Below are positions 1 to 8,610 of a DNA stretch of 64,000 nucleotides, one piece after another (the first letter of the stretch is position 1; every line of letters begins with the position of its first letter). The notes below the pieces were generated by a model. That model was given only the letters and a program-made list of their open reading frames with translations, was not told the origin of the DNA and made no database searches. This DNA comes from Bacteroides sp. Its GTDB lineage: Bacteria; Bacteroidota; Bacteroidia; Bacteroidales; Bacteroidaceae. Made by a program: the position numbers and the translations under genes. The DNA is taken from the NCBI GenBank assembly GCA_017992695.1, contig JAGOOC010000002.1, positions 83,460 to 147,459 on the forward strand. The letters are read 5' to 3'.

Positions 1-490
1 GCCCCGAAGGGATGTCGATAGATACCACCGTAGCAGCCGAGGCATTGATGAATTTCACCACGGCTGCAAATCCACCACTGAGCGGTTTGTTGAGTCCCGA
101 GCCAAACAGACCGTCAATCACCAGATGATCGGTTGTCAGTGTGGGTGGTACAAATTGCGTGGAGATTTCATCGAACGAAACGTTGTTCATCATCTCTAAA
201 AGCTCTTTATTGGTGCGGCAATCGGCCGAGAGTTCGCCTTTGGGGTTGAATAGATACACTGATACGTTGTATCCTTTTTCTGCCATCATGCGGGATACGG
301 CCAACGCGTCTCCTCCATTGTTTCCCGGTCCGGCAAATACAGTGACGGGTGTTTCTGCATCCCAACCTTCACAGATGGCTTCTGTGAGCGCTTGTGCGGC
401 TCGTTCCATCAAGTCGATGGAGCTAATCGGTTCGTGTTCTATCGTATACGCATCCAGTTTCTTGATGCTGTTACCAGAAAATATTTTCAT
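1..490 (-). CDS. nnrE: NAD(P)H-hydrate epimerase domain (YjeF N-terminal), partial
   Basis: The reading frame starts at ATG 488-490 on the minus strand and runs off the left edge, so only the first 163 residues are present. The protein begins MKIFSGNSIKKLD and carries the YjeF N-terminal signature AGPGNNGGDALAVSR around residues 53-67, followed by a hydrophobic strand with VIDGLFGSG and a terminal SIDIPSG. Enzymes of this family epimerise damaged NAD(P)H hydrates. In many Bacteroidales the domain is fused to the ADP/ATP-dependent dehydratase (Nnr), and that half would lie outside the window. It is divergent from hpt. Confidence 0.88.
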   Translation of the reverse strand, partial: MKIFSGNSIKKLDAYTIEHEPISSIDLMERAAQALTEAICEGWDAETPVTVFAGPGNNGGDALAVSRMMAEKGYNVSVYLFNPKGELSADCRTNKELLEMMNNVSFDEISTQFVPPTLTTDHLVIDGLFGSGLNKPLSGGFAAVVKFINASAATVVSIDIPSG

Positions 491-517
491 GTCAACTTCT
501 ATTAGTCAATGTTTCTG

Positions 518-525
518 CAAAATTA
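518..525 (-). promoter_or_regulatory. Bacteroidota -7 box for nnrE
   Basis: CAAAATTA on the plus strand reads TAATTTTG on the minus strand and fits the TAnnTTTG -7 consensus, 28 bp before the nnrE start codon. No clear -33 TTTG is seen at the right distance. Confidence 0.5.
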
Positions 526-654
526 CAAATAATGCTTCAGATATTTCTCCATTCTCTCTTTATTTGCCCGATGAACCGCTCTTTTTATACCTCATATAAA
601 CGATAGTTTGCATAAAAAGAGAGTGGATGGTGTGCAAAAGTGGAATATAAATCG

Positions 655-662
655 TATTTTTG
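655..662 (+). promoter_or_regulatory. Bacteroidota -7 box for the hpt cluster
   Basis: TATTTTTG matches TAnnTTTG and lies 30 bp before the hpt ATG. The -33 element is not obvious. This would be the promoter of the hpt-adk-obgE-pgeF cluster. Confidence 0.55.
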
Positions 663-692
663 CATCCAACTTTTTTAAAATCATCGGTTGTT

Positions 693-1229
693 ATGGATAC
701 CATTCAGATAAAAGATAAACAATTTACTGTCTCCATCAGAGAACAAGACATTCAGAAAGAGGTTATTCGTGTGGCACACGAAATCAATCGGGACTTAGCC
801 GGTAAAAACCCACTGTTTGTTAGTGTGTTAAACGGTTCGTTCATGTTTACTTCGGACTTACTGAAACACATTACCATCCCTTGCGAGCTCTCTTTTGTCA
901 AATTGGCCTCTTATCAAGGTGTATCATCGACCGGAGCGATAAAAGAGGTTCTCGGTATCAATGAAGAAATTTCGGGGCGCACCATCGTCATTATTGAAGA
1001 TATTGTAGATACCGGACTAACCATGCAGCGTTTAATCGAAACCCTAGGCACTCGTGGTCCTGAAGAGATTCACATTGCTTCGTTGCTAGTGAAACCCGAA
1101 AAACTGAAGGTAGAATTAGATATCAGGTATGTAGCAATGGAGATACCAAACGATTTTATTGTGGGATACGGATTAGACTATGACGGTTTTGGTCGTAATT
1201 ATCCCGATATCTATACCGTAGTAGATTAA
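693..1229 (+). CDS. hpt: Hypoxanthine phosphoribosyltransferase
   Basis: The 178-residue cytosolic enzyme transfers the phosphoribosyl group of PRPP to hypoxanthine or guanine in purine salvage. The type I PRTase PRPP loop is seen at about residues 100-110 (VIIEDIVDTGLT), and the family pyrophosphate loop lies near LNGSFMF at 46-52. An in-frame extension exists from 660, but it overlaps the -7 promoter box, so the ATG at 693 is chosen. It is followed 60 bp later by adk, giving a nucleotide-metabolism pair at the head of the cluster. Length and motifs are normal for the family. Confidence 0.95.
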   Translation: MDTIQIKDKQFTVSIREQDIQKEVIRVAHEINRDLAGKNPLFVSVLNGSFMFTSDLLKHITIPCELSFVKLASYQGVSSTGAIKEVLGINEEISGRTIVIIEDIVDTGLTMQRLIETLGTRGPEEIHIASLLVKPEKLKVELDIRYVAMEIPNDFIVGYGLDYDGFGRNYPDIYTVVD

Positions 1230-1289
1230 AAAGAAGAAATAACGGGCCTCGTGCCCAATAGAATAATAAGTTAAATTAAAGTAGAAAAG

Positions 1290-1853
1290 ATGTTGAACAT
1301 TGTCATTTTCGGTGCTCCCGGTTCAGGAAAAGGGACACAAAGCGAACGTATAGTAGAAAAATATGGTATTAATCACATCTCAACAGGTGATGTACTGCGT
1401 GCTGAAATTAAAAACAACACGGAATTGGGCAAAACAGCTAAAGGATATATCGAACACGGACAACTGATTCCCGATTCATTGATGATCGATATGCTGGCCA
1501 GCGTTTTCGATAGCCACAAAGAGAGCAAAGGGGTTATTTTTGATGGCTTCCCCAGAACTATTCCGCAAGCTGAAGCGTTGAAAGTGATGCTTAAGGAGCG
1601 CGGACAGGATATTACTGTTATGCTTGATCTCGATGTGCCCGAAGAGGAGTTGATGACTCGCTTGATCAAACGTGGCGAAGAGAGCGGTCGCGCCGATGAC
1701 AATGAAGAGACAATTAAAAAACGCTTGCATGTGTACAACACGCAAACATCACCCTTGAAAGAGTTCTACAAAGGCGAAGGAAAATACAAGCATATCAAAG
1801 GCCTGGGTACAATGGATGGCATTTTTGCCGACATTTGCGAGGCGATAGGTTAA
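1290..1853 (+). CDS. adk: Adenylate kinase
   Basis: The 187-residue enzyme interconverts AMP plus ATP with two ADP. The P-loop is GAPGSGKGT at residues 8-16, the NMP-binding signature DGFPRT is at 85-90, and STGD at 31-34 is the AMP-binding start of the NMP domain. The LID segment near residues 122-146 is short and has no zinc-binding cysteines, as in compact adenylate kinases. It stands between hpt and obgE on the same strand with gaps of 60 and 19 bp, so cotranscription is likely. Confidence 0.97.
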   Translation: MLNIVIFGAPGSGKGTQSERIVEKYGINHISTGDVLRAEIKNNTELGKTAKGYIEHGQLIPDSLMIDMLASVFDSHKESKGVIFDGFPRTIPQAEALKVMLKERGQDITVMLDLDVPEEELMTRLIKRGEESGRADDNEETIKKRLHVYNTQTSPLKEFYKGEGKYKHIKGLGTMDGIFADICEAIG

Positions 1854-1872
1854 TAACACAAATTATTTAATT

Positions 1873-3030
1873 ATGGCTGAATCGAATTTTGTTGATTACG
1901 TGAAGATATATTGTCGCTCAGGTAAAGGAGGAAGAGGCTCTACGCACATGAGGCGTGAGAAATTTGTTGCTGCCGGCGGCCCCGATGGCGGCGATGGTGG
2001 AAGAGGAGGTCATATTATATTGCGAGGTAACCGCAACTACTGGACACTGCTTCACTTGAGGTTTGATCGCCATGCGATGGCCGGTCACGGAGAGTCGGGC
2101 GGTAGAGCCCGTAGCTTCGGTAAGGACGGAGTAGACAAAATAATTGAAGTACCATGCGGTACAGTAGTATATAATGCCGAAACGGGCGAATACATTTGCG
2201 ACGTAACCGAAGACGGACAAGAGGTGCTATTGCTGAAGGGCGGACGCGGCGGACAAGGTAACACGCACTTTAAAACAGCTACTCGACAAGCTCCACGTTT
2301 TGCACAACCGGGCGAACCGATGCAGGAGTTAACGGTTATCATGGAATTGAAGCTGTTGGCAGATGTGGGGCTCGTTGGTTTCCCCAATGCGGGCAAGTCT
2401 ACGTTGCTTTCGGTTGTTTCGGCTGCCAAGCCAAAGATTGCCGACTATCCGTTTACTACACTCGAACCCAATTTGGGTATTGTAGCTTACCGCGAAGGCA
2501 AGTCGTTTGTGATGGCCGATATCCCCGGTATCATTGAAGGAGCGAGCGAGGGTAAAGGGTTGGGATTGCGCTTCTTGCGTCATATCGAACGCAACTCGTT
2601 GTTGCTCTTCATGGTTCCGGCCGATAGTGACGACATCCGCAAGGAGTACGAAATTTTGCTCAATGAGCTATCCACGTTTAACCCCGAGATGCTCGATAAG
2701 CAGCGCGTACTGGCTATCACCAAATGCGATATGCTCGATCAAGAGTTGATGGATGAAATTGAACCGACGCTGCCCGAGGGCATTCCGCACGTGTTTATCT
2801 CCTCCATTAGTGGCTTGGGAGTCTCGGTGCTGAAAGATGTGTTGTGGGAGGAGCTGAACAAAGAGAGTAATAAAATCGAAAGTATTGTGCACCGTCCCAA
2901 AGAGGTGACTTACCTCAAACAGGAACTCAAGGAGATGGGCGAAGACAAAGACATTGTTTTCGAAACCAATTACGACGACGATGAGGATGACTTTGAGTAT
3001 GAGTACGAAGAGGAAGAATTTGACGAGTAA
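1873..3030 (+). CDS. obgE: GTPase Obg/CgtA
   Basis: The 385-residue GTPase acts in large ribosomal subunit maturation and stress control. The glycine-rich Obg fold fills residues 1-158 (for example [12 protein letters not shown] at 35-46). The GTPase domain follows with G1 GFPNAGKST at 169-177, a G3 ADIPG motif near 213-217 and G4 TKCD near 280. The C-terminus is an acidic tail made almost wholly of D, E and Y, a common lineage-specific ending. The stop codon overlaps the pgeF start by one base (TAATG), which suggests translational coupling. Confidence 0.97.
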   Translation: MAESNFVDYVKIYCRSGKGGRGSTHMRREKFVAAGGPDGGDGGRGGHIILRGNRNYWTLLHLRFDRHAMAGHGESGGRARSFGKDGVDKIIEVPCGTVVYNAETGEYICDVTEDGQEVLLLKGGRGGQGNTHFKTATRQAPRFAQPGEPMQELTVIMELKLLADVGLVGFPNAGKSTLLSVVSAAKPKIADYPFTTLEPNLGIVAYREGKSFVMADIPGIIEGASEGKGLGLRFLRHIERNSLLLFMVPADSDDIRKEYEILLNELSTFNPEMLDKQRVLAITKCDMLDQELMDEIEPTLPEGIPHVFISSISGLGVSVLKDVLWEELNKESNKIESIVHRPKEVTYLKQELKEMGEDKDIVFETNYDDDEDDFEYEYEEEEFDE

Positions 3031-3839
3031 TGATTTCAATTACAGCAGATAATAGCATGTTGGGATACGAGTCGCTTGGCTCGTGCTCCAACATTTCTCA
3101 TTTTGTAACCACCCGTCAAGGAGGGTACAGCGAAGGCGCTTACGGCTCCTTCAACTGCTCTCCTTTTTGTGGCGATGAGGCCGTAGCAGTAAGTCGTAAT
3201 CAAGAGCGTTTGATCAAAGCACTGCGTCAATCCCCACACGAACTCATTATCCCGCAGCAAACACACGGAACCAATAGCTGTGTGATTGATGAGGCCTTCC
3301 TTGCCTCCGATGCCGATACCAAGCGAGCGTTACTGATCGGAGTAGATGCTGTTATTACACACATGCCAGGCTATTGCCTCTGCATCTCTACGGCCGATTG
3401 CATTCCTGTATTGCTGTACGACAAACAACGACAAGTTATTGCTGCCATCCATGCGGGTTGGCGCGGAACAGTCAATCACATCGTTGCGCATACGCTTAAG
3501 CAGATGCATACGCTATATGGAACCCAAGGAGCAGACGTATGGGCCTGCATCGGTCCGGGCATTTCGCTAGCGTCGTTCGAAGTAGGTGAGGAGGTGTACG
3601 ATGATTTCTTCCGAAAGGGATTCGATGTCTCGGCCCTCTCACACTGGAATGAACAAACCGAGAAGCACCACATTGATTTGTGGGAAGCCAACCGCTTGTC
3701 TTTACTTGATTTTGGAATTCCTGCACAACAAATAGAAACAGCAGGCATTTGTACCTATATTCATCACGAACAATTCTTTTCGGCACGCCGATTGGGCATA
3801 AAATCCGGTCGCATATTGTCGGGAATCATGATTCATTAG
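3030..3839 (+). CDS. pgeF: PgeF/YfiH laccase-domain purine nucleoside processing enzyme
   Basis: The 269-residue protein belongs to the YfiH/LACC1 family (PF02578), known as peptidoglycan-editing factor and as a purine nucleoside phosphorylase or adenosine deaminase. The copper/zinc-site motifs TADCIPVLLYD and HAGWRGT lie close to each other mid-protein, and the closing motif IGPGI plus a C-terminal TCTYIHHE-like block (here GICTYIHHEQFFSARR) is present. It overlaps obgE by one base and is followed 4 bp later by the B3/4 gene. The purine role fits the hpt/adk neighbourhood. That functional link is inference. Confidence 0.92.
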   Translation: MISITADNSMLGYESLGSCSNISHFVTTRQGGYSEGAYGSFNCSPFCGDEAVAVSRNQERLIKALRQSPHELIIPQQTHGTNSCVIDEAFLASDADTKRALLIGVDAVITHMPGYCLCISTADCIPVLLYDKQRQVIAAIHAGWRGTVNHIVAHTLKQMHTLYGTQGADVWACIGPGISLASFEVGEEVYDDFFRKGFDVSALSHWNEQTEKHHIDLWEANRLSLLDFGIPAQQIETAGICTYIHHEQFFSARRLGIKSGRILSGIMIH

Positions 3840-3843
3840 TTCT

Positions 3844-4509
3844 ATGTTTACCATTGCCCTCTCCGAAGAGATTAAACAAGCTTGTCCCGGTTTTTCCGGA
3901 GTAGCCGTCTATGCACAAGTACACAACACCCCATTCAGCAAAGGGTTGTGGCAAGAGATCGATGCCTTTACGGCCGAACTTACTGCTACTACCAGCATGA
4001 GTGACATTAGGTTTCAACCCGCTATTGCTGCTACGCGCGAGGCGTATAAACGATGTGGTAAAGACCCCGGACGCTACCGCCCCTCGGCCGAAGCCTTGCG
4101 TCGTAGATTAGTGCGTGGTATTCCGTTGTATCAAATTGATACGTTGGTCGATCTGATCAATCTTGTTTCGTTGCGTACAGGATACTCCATTGGTGGGTTT
4201 GATGCCGATAAGATACAGGGAAATCACCTCGAACTGGGCATCGGTCGGGCCGGAGAGCCGTTCGAAGGGATCGGTCGGGGAGTGTTGAACATCGAAGGAC
4301 TTCCCGTGTATCGCGATGCGTTAGCTGGTATCGGCACCCCTACCAGTGACGACGAACGCACGAAAATGGGGCTGGACACCACGCACATCCTTGCTTTGGT
4401 CAACGGGTATAGTGGTGAGAAAGGGCTATCCGAAGCTGCCGAAATGATACAGACTTTGCTTAGAAACTACACCGACTCTGATGGCGGTGAATTGCTTTTC
4501 TATCCTTAA
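3844..4509 (+). CDS. B3/B4 tRNA-binding domain protein
   Basis: The 221-residue protein is a stand-alone B3/4 domain (PF03483), the editing-like fold of the phenylalanyl-tRNA synthetase beta subunit. Signs are the central RYRPSAEALRRRLVRG block, followed by NLVSLRTGYSIGGFD and a C-terminal half typical of free-standing family members. Such proteins are suspected to act on mischarged tRNA, but the substrate is not known here. Its start follows pgeF by 4 bp, so it belongs to the same transcription unit. Confidence 0.85.
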   Translation: MFTIALSEEIKQACPGFSGVAVYAQVHNTPFSKGLWQEIDAFTAELTATTSMSDIRFQPAIAATREAYKRCGKDPGRYRPSAEALRRRLVRGIPLYQIDTLVDLINLVSLRTGYSIGGFDADKIQGNHLELGIGRAGEPFEGIGRGVLNIEGLPVYRDALAGIGTPTSDDERTKMGLDTTHILALVNGYSGEKGLSEAAEMIQTLLRNYTDSDGGELLFYP

Positions 4510-4559
4510 TGCCAATTAGCTAACTACAATGAACTACGGATTATTCAAAACAGTATACC

Positions 4560-5177
4560 ATGAAACATTTCTACCTTATTTTTCTTCTAAACTGCTTGTC
4601 GCTCGCTGTTGTGGCACAAGAGAAACCAACGTTTTCTGGTCGCGAAACGGTTGACATCAAAGTACCTACTCCCGGACTATTTGCCAAGAACAACAAGCTT
4701 GTGTGGAACTTAGATTCCATTGCCGATACCGATTACTCGTTTCCGCTGCCTGGTGCGAAGGTGATTTCAGCTTACGGAAGCCACAAACGTCGAAATCATA
4801 GTGGTGTTGATATCAAGACGTTTGCCAAAGATACTATTCGTTGTGCTTTCGACGGAGTGGTGCGTCTCTCCAAGCCCTACGGGGGCTACGGCAATGTGGT
4901 GGTGGTGCGCCATGACAATGGTTTAGAAACCATTTACAGCCACAACCACACCAACTTCGTAAAAGTGGGTGATGAGTTGAAAGCCGGTCAGGCCATCGGA
5001 TTGACTGGGCGTACAGGGCGAGCTACTACCGAACACCTACACTTTGAAACCCGTGTCAACGGGCAACACTTCAACCCCGGACTGATTTTTGACCTGAAAG
5101 AGTGCCGATTATTGAAAGAAAGTCTTCAATGTATACAGAAAGGAGCTGCTGTAGTCGTTAAAAAGATAACGAACTAA
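4560..5177 (+). CDS. M23-family metallopeptidase (LytM type), exported
   Basis: The 205-residue protein has an N-terminal signal peptide (MKHFYLIFLLNCLSLAVVAQ) and a LytM/M23 domain. The zinc ligands are seen in HSGVDIK near residues 80-86 and in HLHFE near 160-164; the intervening glycine-rich strand is GYGNVVVVRHDNG. These enzymes cut peptidoglycan cross-bridges or regulate amidases in the periplasm. It is the last gene of the plus-strand cluster and converges with the lactonase gene 30 bp away. Confidence 0.92.
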   Translation: MKHFYLIFLLNCLSLAVVAQEKPTFSGRETVDIKVPTPGLFAKNNKLVWNLDSIADTDYSFPLPGAKVISAYGSHKRRNHSGVDIKTFAKDTIRCAFDGVVRLSKPYGGYGNVVVVRHDNGLETIYSHNHTNFVKVGDELKAGQAIGLTGRTGRATTEHLHFETRVNGQHFNPGLIFDLKECRLLKESLQCIQKGAAVVVKKITN

Positions 5178-5207
5178 GCATTAGCCTGTAAACAATGTAA
5201 TTAAGCA

Positions 5208-6320
5208 TCACTCTGCAAACTGTATGCAAACCGGTTTGTCAACCACAATGTTCTTCCCTGTATCGGTGAGCAAGCCGGTTGCCTGGTCTCTTTCAAAAAC
5301 CTGAATCACATTACTATCTCTGCAAGCGACCAGCAGATACTTGCCGTTGGGTGTAATTTGGAAATTGCGTGGATGGATCCCTGTGTGCTGATAGCCCACC
5401 TTGGCTAGTGTGCCCAACTCTTCATTCACTTCGAAGATGGCAAGGCCGTCCTCTTTCAATCGATTGCTGGCATACAGATACTTGCCGTCGGGGCTTAGAC
5501 GGATATCTGCACTACCCCGTGCGCTAGTCGTATCGGCTGCAATACTTTGAATCTCGTTCAAGTTTCCGTCGGCATAGCTAAAAGCAATTACTCTTCCTGA
5601 TAACTCATTAATCAGATAAGCAAACCTGCCGCTGGGGCTGAAGGTGAGGTGGCGTGGGCCGGAACCGGGAGCGATATCTACCGTCTCCGACAAAGGTTGT
5701 GGAGTCTCCTCTTTCTCATGGATGGCGTAGCGCAACAGCCTGTCGGCACTGAAGTCGGTCGCAAAGATGTAATTCCCATCCGGCGAGAAGGTGGCACAGT
5801 GCACATGGGCGGTGGCTTGGCGATTCTTGTCGGGGCCCGTAGCAGCTCCTTGAAAGAGCGTGTCTATGGGTTCCAGTGCTCCATTGCTTTTCACGGTGAA
5901 TACCGACATGTTTCCACCGCCGTAATTGGCCGTGAGTACCTTTTTACCGTCTGTTGAAACGTAGCAGGGAGCCGTTCCTTCTGTGCGCTGACTGTTTAGT
6001 AGGCGCAGCGTTCCCTTCTCTTTATCAAAAGCAAAAGCGTTGACCACCGAGGTCGAATCGTCTTCTTCGCTAACGGCATAAACAAATCGATTGTCGGCCG
6101 ATAAAGTAAGATATGAAGGGTTTGATACAGCGATTTCGGCTAGCAGGGTAGCTTCACCCGTCTCTTCATTGAAGCGGAAAGTGTAAATCCCCTTGCTGCT
6201 GCCCGAAGTGTATGTACCCACTAACATCGTTAATTTATTCTCTGAGTTGTTTGTCGTCTGCTTCAGTGAGCAAGCAGATAAAACTCCGATGGCGCATAGC
6301 CCGATTACTTGTTTAATCAT
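5208..6320 (-). CDS. Lactonase-family (6-phosphogluconolactonase-like) seven-bladed propeller lipoprotein
   Basis: The 370-residue protein starts with a lipoprotein signal (GVLSACS, lipid-attached Cys at 17). The rest is a lactonase-type beta-propeller (PF10282) with repeated blades such as LSPDGKYLYASN, FSPDGNYIFATD and ITPNGKYLLVAC. The motif HVHCATFSPDGNYIF is typical of the family. Members hydrolyse 6-phosphogluconolactone or related lactones, but the export signal makes a cytosolic pentose-phosphate role unlikely here. Physiological substrate unknown. Confidence 0.88.
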   Translation of the reverse strand: MIKQVIGLCAIGVLSACSLKQTTNNSENKLTMLVGTYTSGSSKGIYTFRFNEETGEATLLAEIAVSNPSYLTLSADNRFVYAVSEEDDSTSVVNAFAFDKEKGTLRLLNSQRTEGTAPCYVSTDGKKVLTANYGGGNMSVFTVKSNGALEPIDTLFQGAATGPDKNRQATAHVHCATFSPDGNYIFATDFSADRLLRYAIHEKEETPQPLSETVDIAPGSGPRHLTFSPSGRFAYLINELSGRVIAFSYADGNLNEIQSIAADTTSARGSADIRLSPDGKYLYASNRLKEDGLAIFEVNEELGTLAKVGYQHTGIHPRNFQITPNGKYLLVACRDSNVIQVFERDQATGLLTDTGKNIVVDKPVCIQFAE

Positions 6321-6389
6321 TGCGTATTCTTATTATAGGTTGTTTCAGCTTTGTTTGTTGATATATCTGCGTTGATGCACTTTGCAGAG

Positions 6390-6397
6390 CAAAAGTA
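6390..6397 (-). promoter_or_regulatory. Bacteroidota -7 box for the lactonase gene
   Basis: CAAAAGTA reads TACTTTTG on the minus strand (TAnnTTTG) about 70 bp before the lactonase start. No good -33 box was found. Confidence 0.45.
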
Positions 6398-6495
6398 CAC
6401 TATTCTCTCTCATCTCCCTCTAAAAGTTCGATAAATTTATCCGAAGCCTCCTTTTAATAATTCCTAATAAAACACCGGAATCGGAAACTATTTCG

Positions 6496-6503
6496 TATCT
6501 TTG
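6496..6503 (+). promoter_or_regulatory. Bacteroidota -7 box for tmRNA
   Basis: TATCTTTG matches TAnnTTTG and lies 57 bp before the mature tmRNA 5' end, which leaves room for a processed leader. The -33 element is weak. Confidence 0.55.
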
Positions 6504-6560
6504 TACCCAGGAAAGCGTTTCTAATAATGAAGTTATCGCTTAGTGCACGAATACGAATCT

Positions 6561-6954
6561 GGGGTTGACTGGATTTGACAGCGGGCAGAAATGGTGAGTA
6601 AGCATGCAGTGCGTCGGTGATTTGCACTTTAATCTCAGTTATCAAAATTTTATCTGGCGAAAGACAATTTGCTCTTGCTGCTTAATCGAATTACAGTAGA
6701 TTAGCTTAATCCCGGTACTAGGTACTGGGACGGGACATCACTCGGAAGCTGTTGCTCCGAAGCAATCCGACTCAGTGGTGCAGTAATATCGGGGATAGTT
6801 TGAGGTGGCCTCGTGCCTCTAATGAAACTTAAGAGGATAAGGTAGAAGTTGATGGCTTTGGTTCTGCTTCTACACGAAAAATTAGGCAAAGATAAGCATG
6901 TAGAAAGCTTGTGATTTCCTCGTTTGGACGAGGGTTCGACTCCCTCCAACTCCA
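6561..6954 (+). ncRNA. ssrA: Transfer-messenger RNA (tmRNA)
   Basis: The gene starts with GGGGTTGACTGGATTTGACA, the canonical tmRNA 5' end, and closes with the T-arm GGGTTCGACTCCC and an acceptor strand CAACTCC at 6947-6953 that pairs with GGGGTTG at 6561-6567. The CCA end is not encoded. The resume open reading frame starts at GGC 6656 and stops at TAA 6683-6685; it encodes GERQFALAA. tmRNA rescues stalled ribosomes and tags the product for proteolysis. The tag differs in the middle from the GETNYALAA/GENNYALAA form known in Bacteroides and Porphyromonas. Confidence 0.97.
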
Positions 6955-7055
6955 CAAGAAGTGATCAAGAATGATTCAAAATGATTTAAAAGCGTTGTAA
7001 ATTAGCCGTTTGGCTGTTTATAACGCTTTTGGTTTTTGTAAACGATGCGCCTAGA

Positions 7056-8171
7056 ATGAACGAACGAAAGATTATACACATAGATATGGACGCCTTTTAC
7101 GCATCGGTAGAGCAGCGCGATCATCCTGAGTTGAGAGGAAAACCCCTCGCGGTGGGGCATGCCGAAGAGAGGGGAGTGGTAGCTGCGGCCAGTTATGAGG
7201 CACGCCGCTACGGTGTACGCTCGGCCATGGCATCGCAAAAGGCGAAGCGTTTATGCCCTTCGTTAATCTTTGTGCCCGGCAGAATGGAAGTGTACAAATC
7301 GGTCTCCCGGCAGATACATGAGATTTTCCATGAGTATACCGACCTCATTGAGCCGCTTTCGCTCGATGAGGCTTTCTTGGATGTAACCGAGAACAAACGC
7401 CACATGCCGCTGGCTGTAGATATAGCGCGCGAAATCAAACAACGCATCTGCGAAGAGACCAGTCTGGTTGCCTCGGCCGGTGTGTCGTACAATAAGTTTC
7501 TGGCCAAAATCGCTTCGGACTACCGCAAGCCCGATGGGCTCTGTACCATTCATCCGGCACAAGCCATTGAGTTCATCAACCGGTTGCCCATCGAATCGTT
7601 TTGGGGCGTGGGGCCGGTAACGGCAAAAAAGATGCATGCGCTGGGCATTCACAACGGATTGCAATTGCGCAGCTGTTCGCTTGATACGCTCGGTAGACAG
7701 TTTGGTAAGATGGGAGCCGTTTACTATGACTTTGCCCGTGGCATTGATTTGCGGCCGGTTGAGGCCGTTCGCATCCGTAAGTCCATTGGCTGCGAACACA
7801 CCTTAGAGAAGGACATCTCGCTGCAATCGTCGGTTATTATTGAGCTTTATCATGTGGCTACGGAGCTGGTGGCGAGGTGTCAACGCAAAGATTTTAAAGG
7901 AAAAACGCTCACGTTGAAGATAAAGTTTCATGATTTCAGCCAGATCACACGCAGCAGTACCCAACCCACCGAACTAATTACACTCGACAAGATACTGCCC
8001 CTTGCCAAGCAGTTGCTCAAAGAGGTTAACTACGAGGAGCGTCCCATTCGGCTCATTGGGCTTTCCGTGTCGAACCCGCGCGAAAGGGGCGACGAACTGA
8101 CCAATGAAAAGAGCGGCGAACAGCACGAGGCCTGGGAACAATTAAGCTTCGAGTTTAGTCGTTGGGAGTAA
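7056..8171 (+). CDS. dinB: DNA polymerase IV (Y-family translesion polymerase)
   Basis: The 371-residue enzyme has the Y-family catalytic motifs: HIDMD at residues 8-12 with the first metal-binding aspartates, and SLDEAFLDV at 102-110 with D104/E105. The steric-gate region FYASVE is at 14-19. A helix-hairpin-helix thumb (FWGVGPVTAKKMHALGI) and little-finger domain complete the protein. The ATG at 7056 gives the standard family start MNERKIIHID; the open frame upstream to 7029 begins with TTG. It carries out translesion synthesis in DNA damage tolerance. Confidence 0.95.
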   Translation: MNERKIIHIDMDAFYASVEQRDHPELRGKPLAVGHAEERGVVAAASYEARRYGVRSAMASQKAKRLCPSLIFVPGRMEVYKSVSRQIHEIFHEYTDLIEPLSLDEAFLDVTENKRHMPLAVDIAREIKQRICEETSLVASAGVSYNKFLAKIASDYRKPDGLCTIHPAQAIEFINRLPIESFWGVGPVTAKKMHALGIHNGLQLRSCSLDTLGRQFGKMGAVYYDFARGIDLRPVEAVRIRKSIGCEHTLEKDISLQSSVIIELYHVATELVARCQRKDFKGKTLTLKIKFHDFSQITRSSTQPTELITLDKILPLAKQLLKEVNYEERPIRLIGLSVSNPRERGDELTNEKSGEQHEAWEQLSFEFSRWE

Positions 8172-8201
8172 TTCGGCACGTTGAAGGTTACAAAAGGATA
8201 T

Positions 8202-8233
8202 AAAAAAAGCGGAGAATCGTTTCGATTATCCGC
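8202..8233 (-). terminator. Rho-independent terminator of the 45-codon gene
   Basis: On the minus strand an 11-bp stem (GCGGATAATCG / CGATTCTCCGC with one mismatch) and a 3-base loop are followed by seven T. It lies 28 bp past the small ORF stop and may also stop dinB transcripts less efficiently. Confidence 0.75.
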
Positions 8234-8260
8234 CAGGCGTTCATATAATAAGTCTGTTTT

Positions 8261-8398
8261 TTACATGGTTGTCTGCTGCGAGAGCAGTTTTTGAAGTTGG
8301 CCATTCAAGGCTTGGCACATAGGGCCATTTCCCATTGCGTGATAACGTTTAATACGGTACTGCAACATCATAATCTTAGCATTTTCATTCTTTTTCAT
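8261..8398 (-). CDS. Small conserved-looking protein, 45 residues, function unknown
   Basis: ATG 8396-8398 opens a 45-codon frame ending at TAA 8261-8263. The product begins MKKNENAKIMMLQYRIKRY and ends KLLSQQTTM; it is basic and likely helical, with no signal peptide or membrane segment. It has its own -7 promoter box upstream and a strong intrinsic terminator 28 bp downstream, the layout of a real monocistronic gene. I do not recognise the family. Confidence 0.6.
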   Translation of the reverse strand: MKKNENAKIMMLQYRIKRYHAMGNGPMCQALNGQLQKLLSQQTTM

Positions 8399-8465
8399 AA
8401 TTTCTTCTTTTTGTGCCCTCCACGTTTTGAAGAGCGAGTTTTACATCTTGTTTTCTTTAACGCTA

Positions 8466-8473
8466 CAAAGATA
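8466..8473 (-). promoter_or_regulatory. Bacteroidota -7 box for the 45-codon gene
   Basis: CAAAGATA reads TATCTTTG on the minus strand, matching TAnnTTTG, 67 bp before the small ORF start. Confidence 0.5.
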
Positions 8474-8581
8474 CGAAATCTTTTTGATAATATGTTATAC
8501 AACATAGAAAACTTTCATTATTACCTCGTTTTTTTTCTATATGAGCCTAAAATGATAGGTGGATATTACAAATATAATACA

Positions 8582-8589
8582 TAACTTTG
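8582..8589 (+). promoter_or_regulatory. Bacteroidota -7 box for the YfcC-transglutaminase operon
   Basis: TAACTTTG fits TAnnTTTG, 21 bp before the ATG at 8611. No clear -33 box. The box also covers the upstream TTG candidate start, which supports the ATG at 8611 as the true one. Confidence 0.5.
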
Positions 8590-8610
8590 TGCCTGAACAA
8601 TAAAACTCCT

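Noticed and set aside
141-599. 152-codon plus-strand ORF at the left edge
   Set aside because: Antisense to the NAD(P)H-hydrate epimerase frame, which has clear motifs.
6454-6955. ORFs on the minus strand at the tmRNA locus
   Set aside because: They lie over the ssrA RNA gene and its promoter and are not coding.
8291-8584. 97-codon plus-strand ORF before the YfcC gene
   Set aside because: It overlaps the promoter regions and the opposite-strand small gene and is phenylalanine-rich noise.
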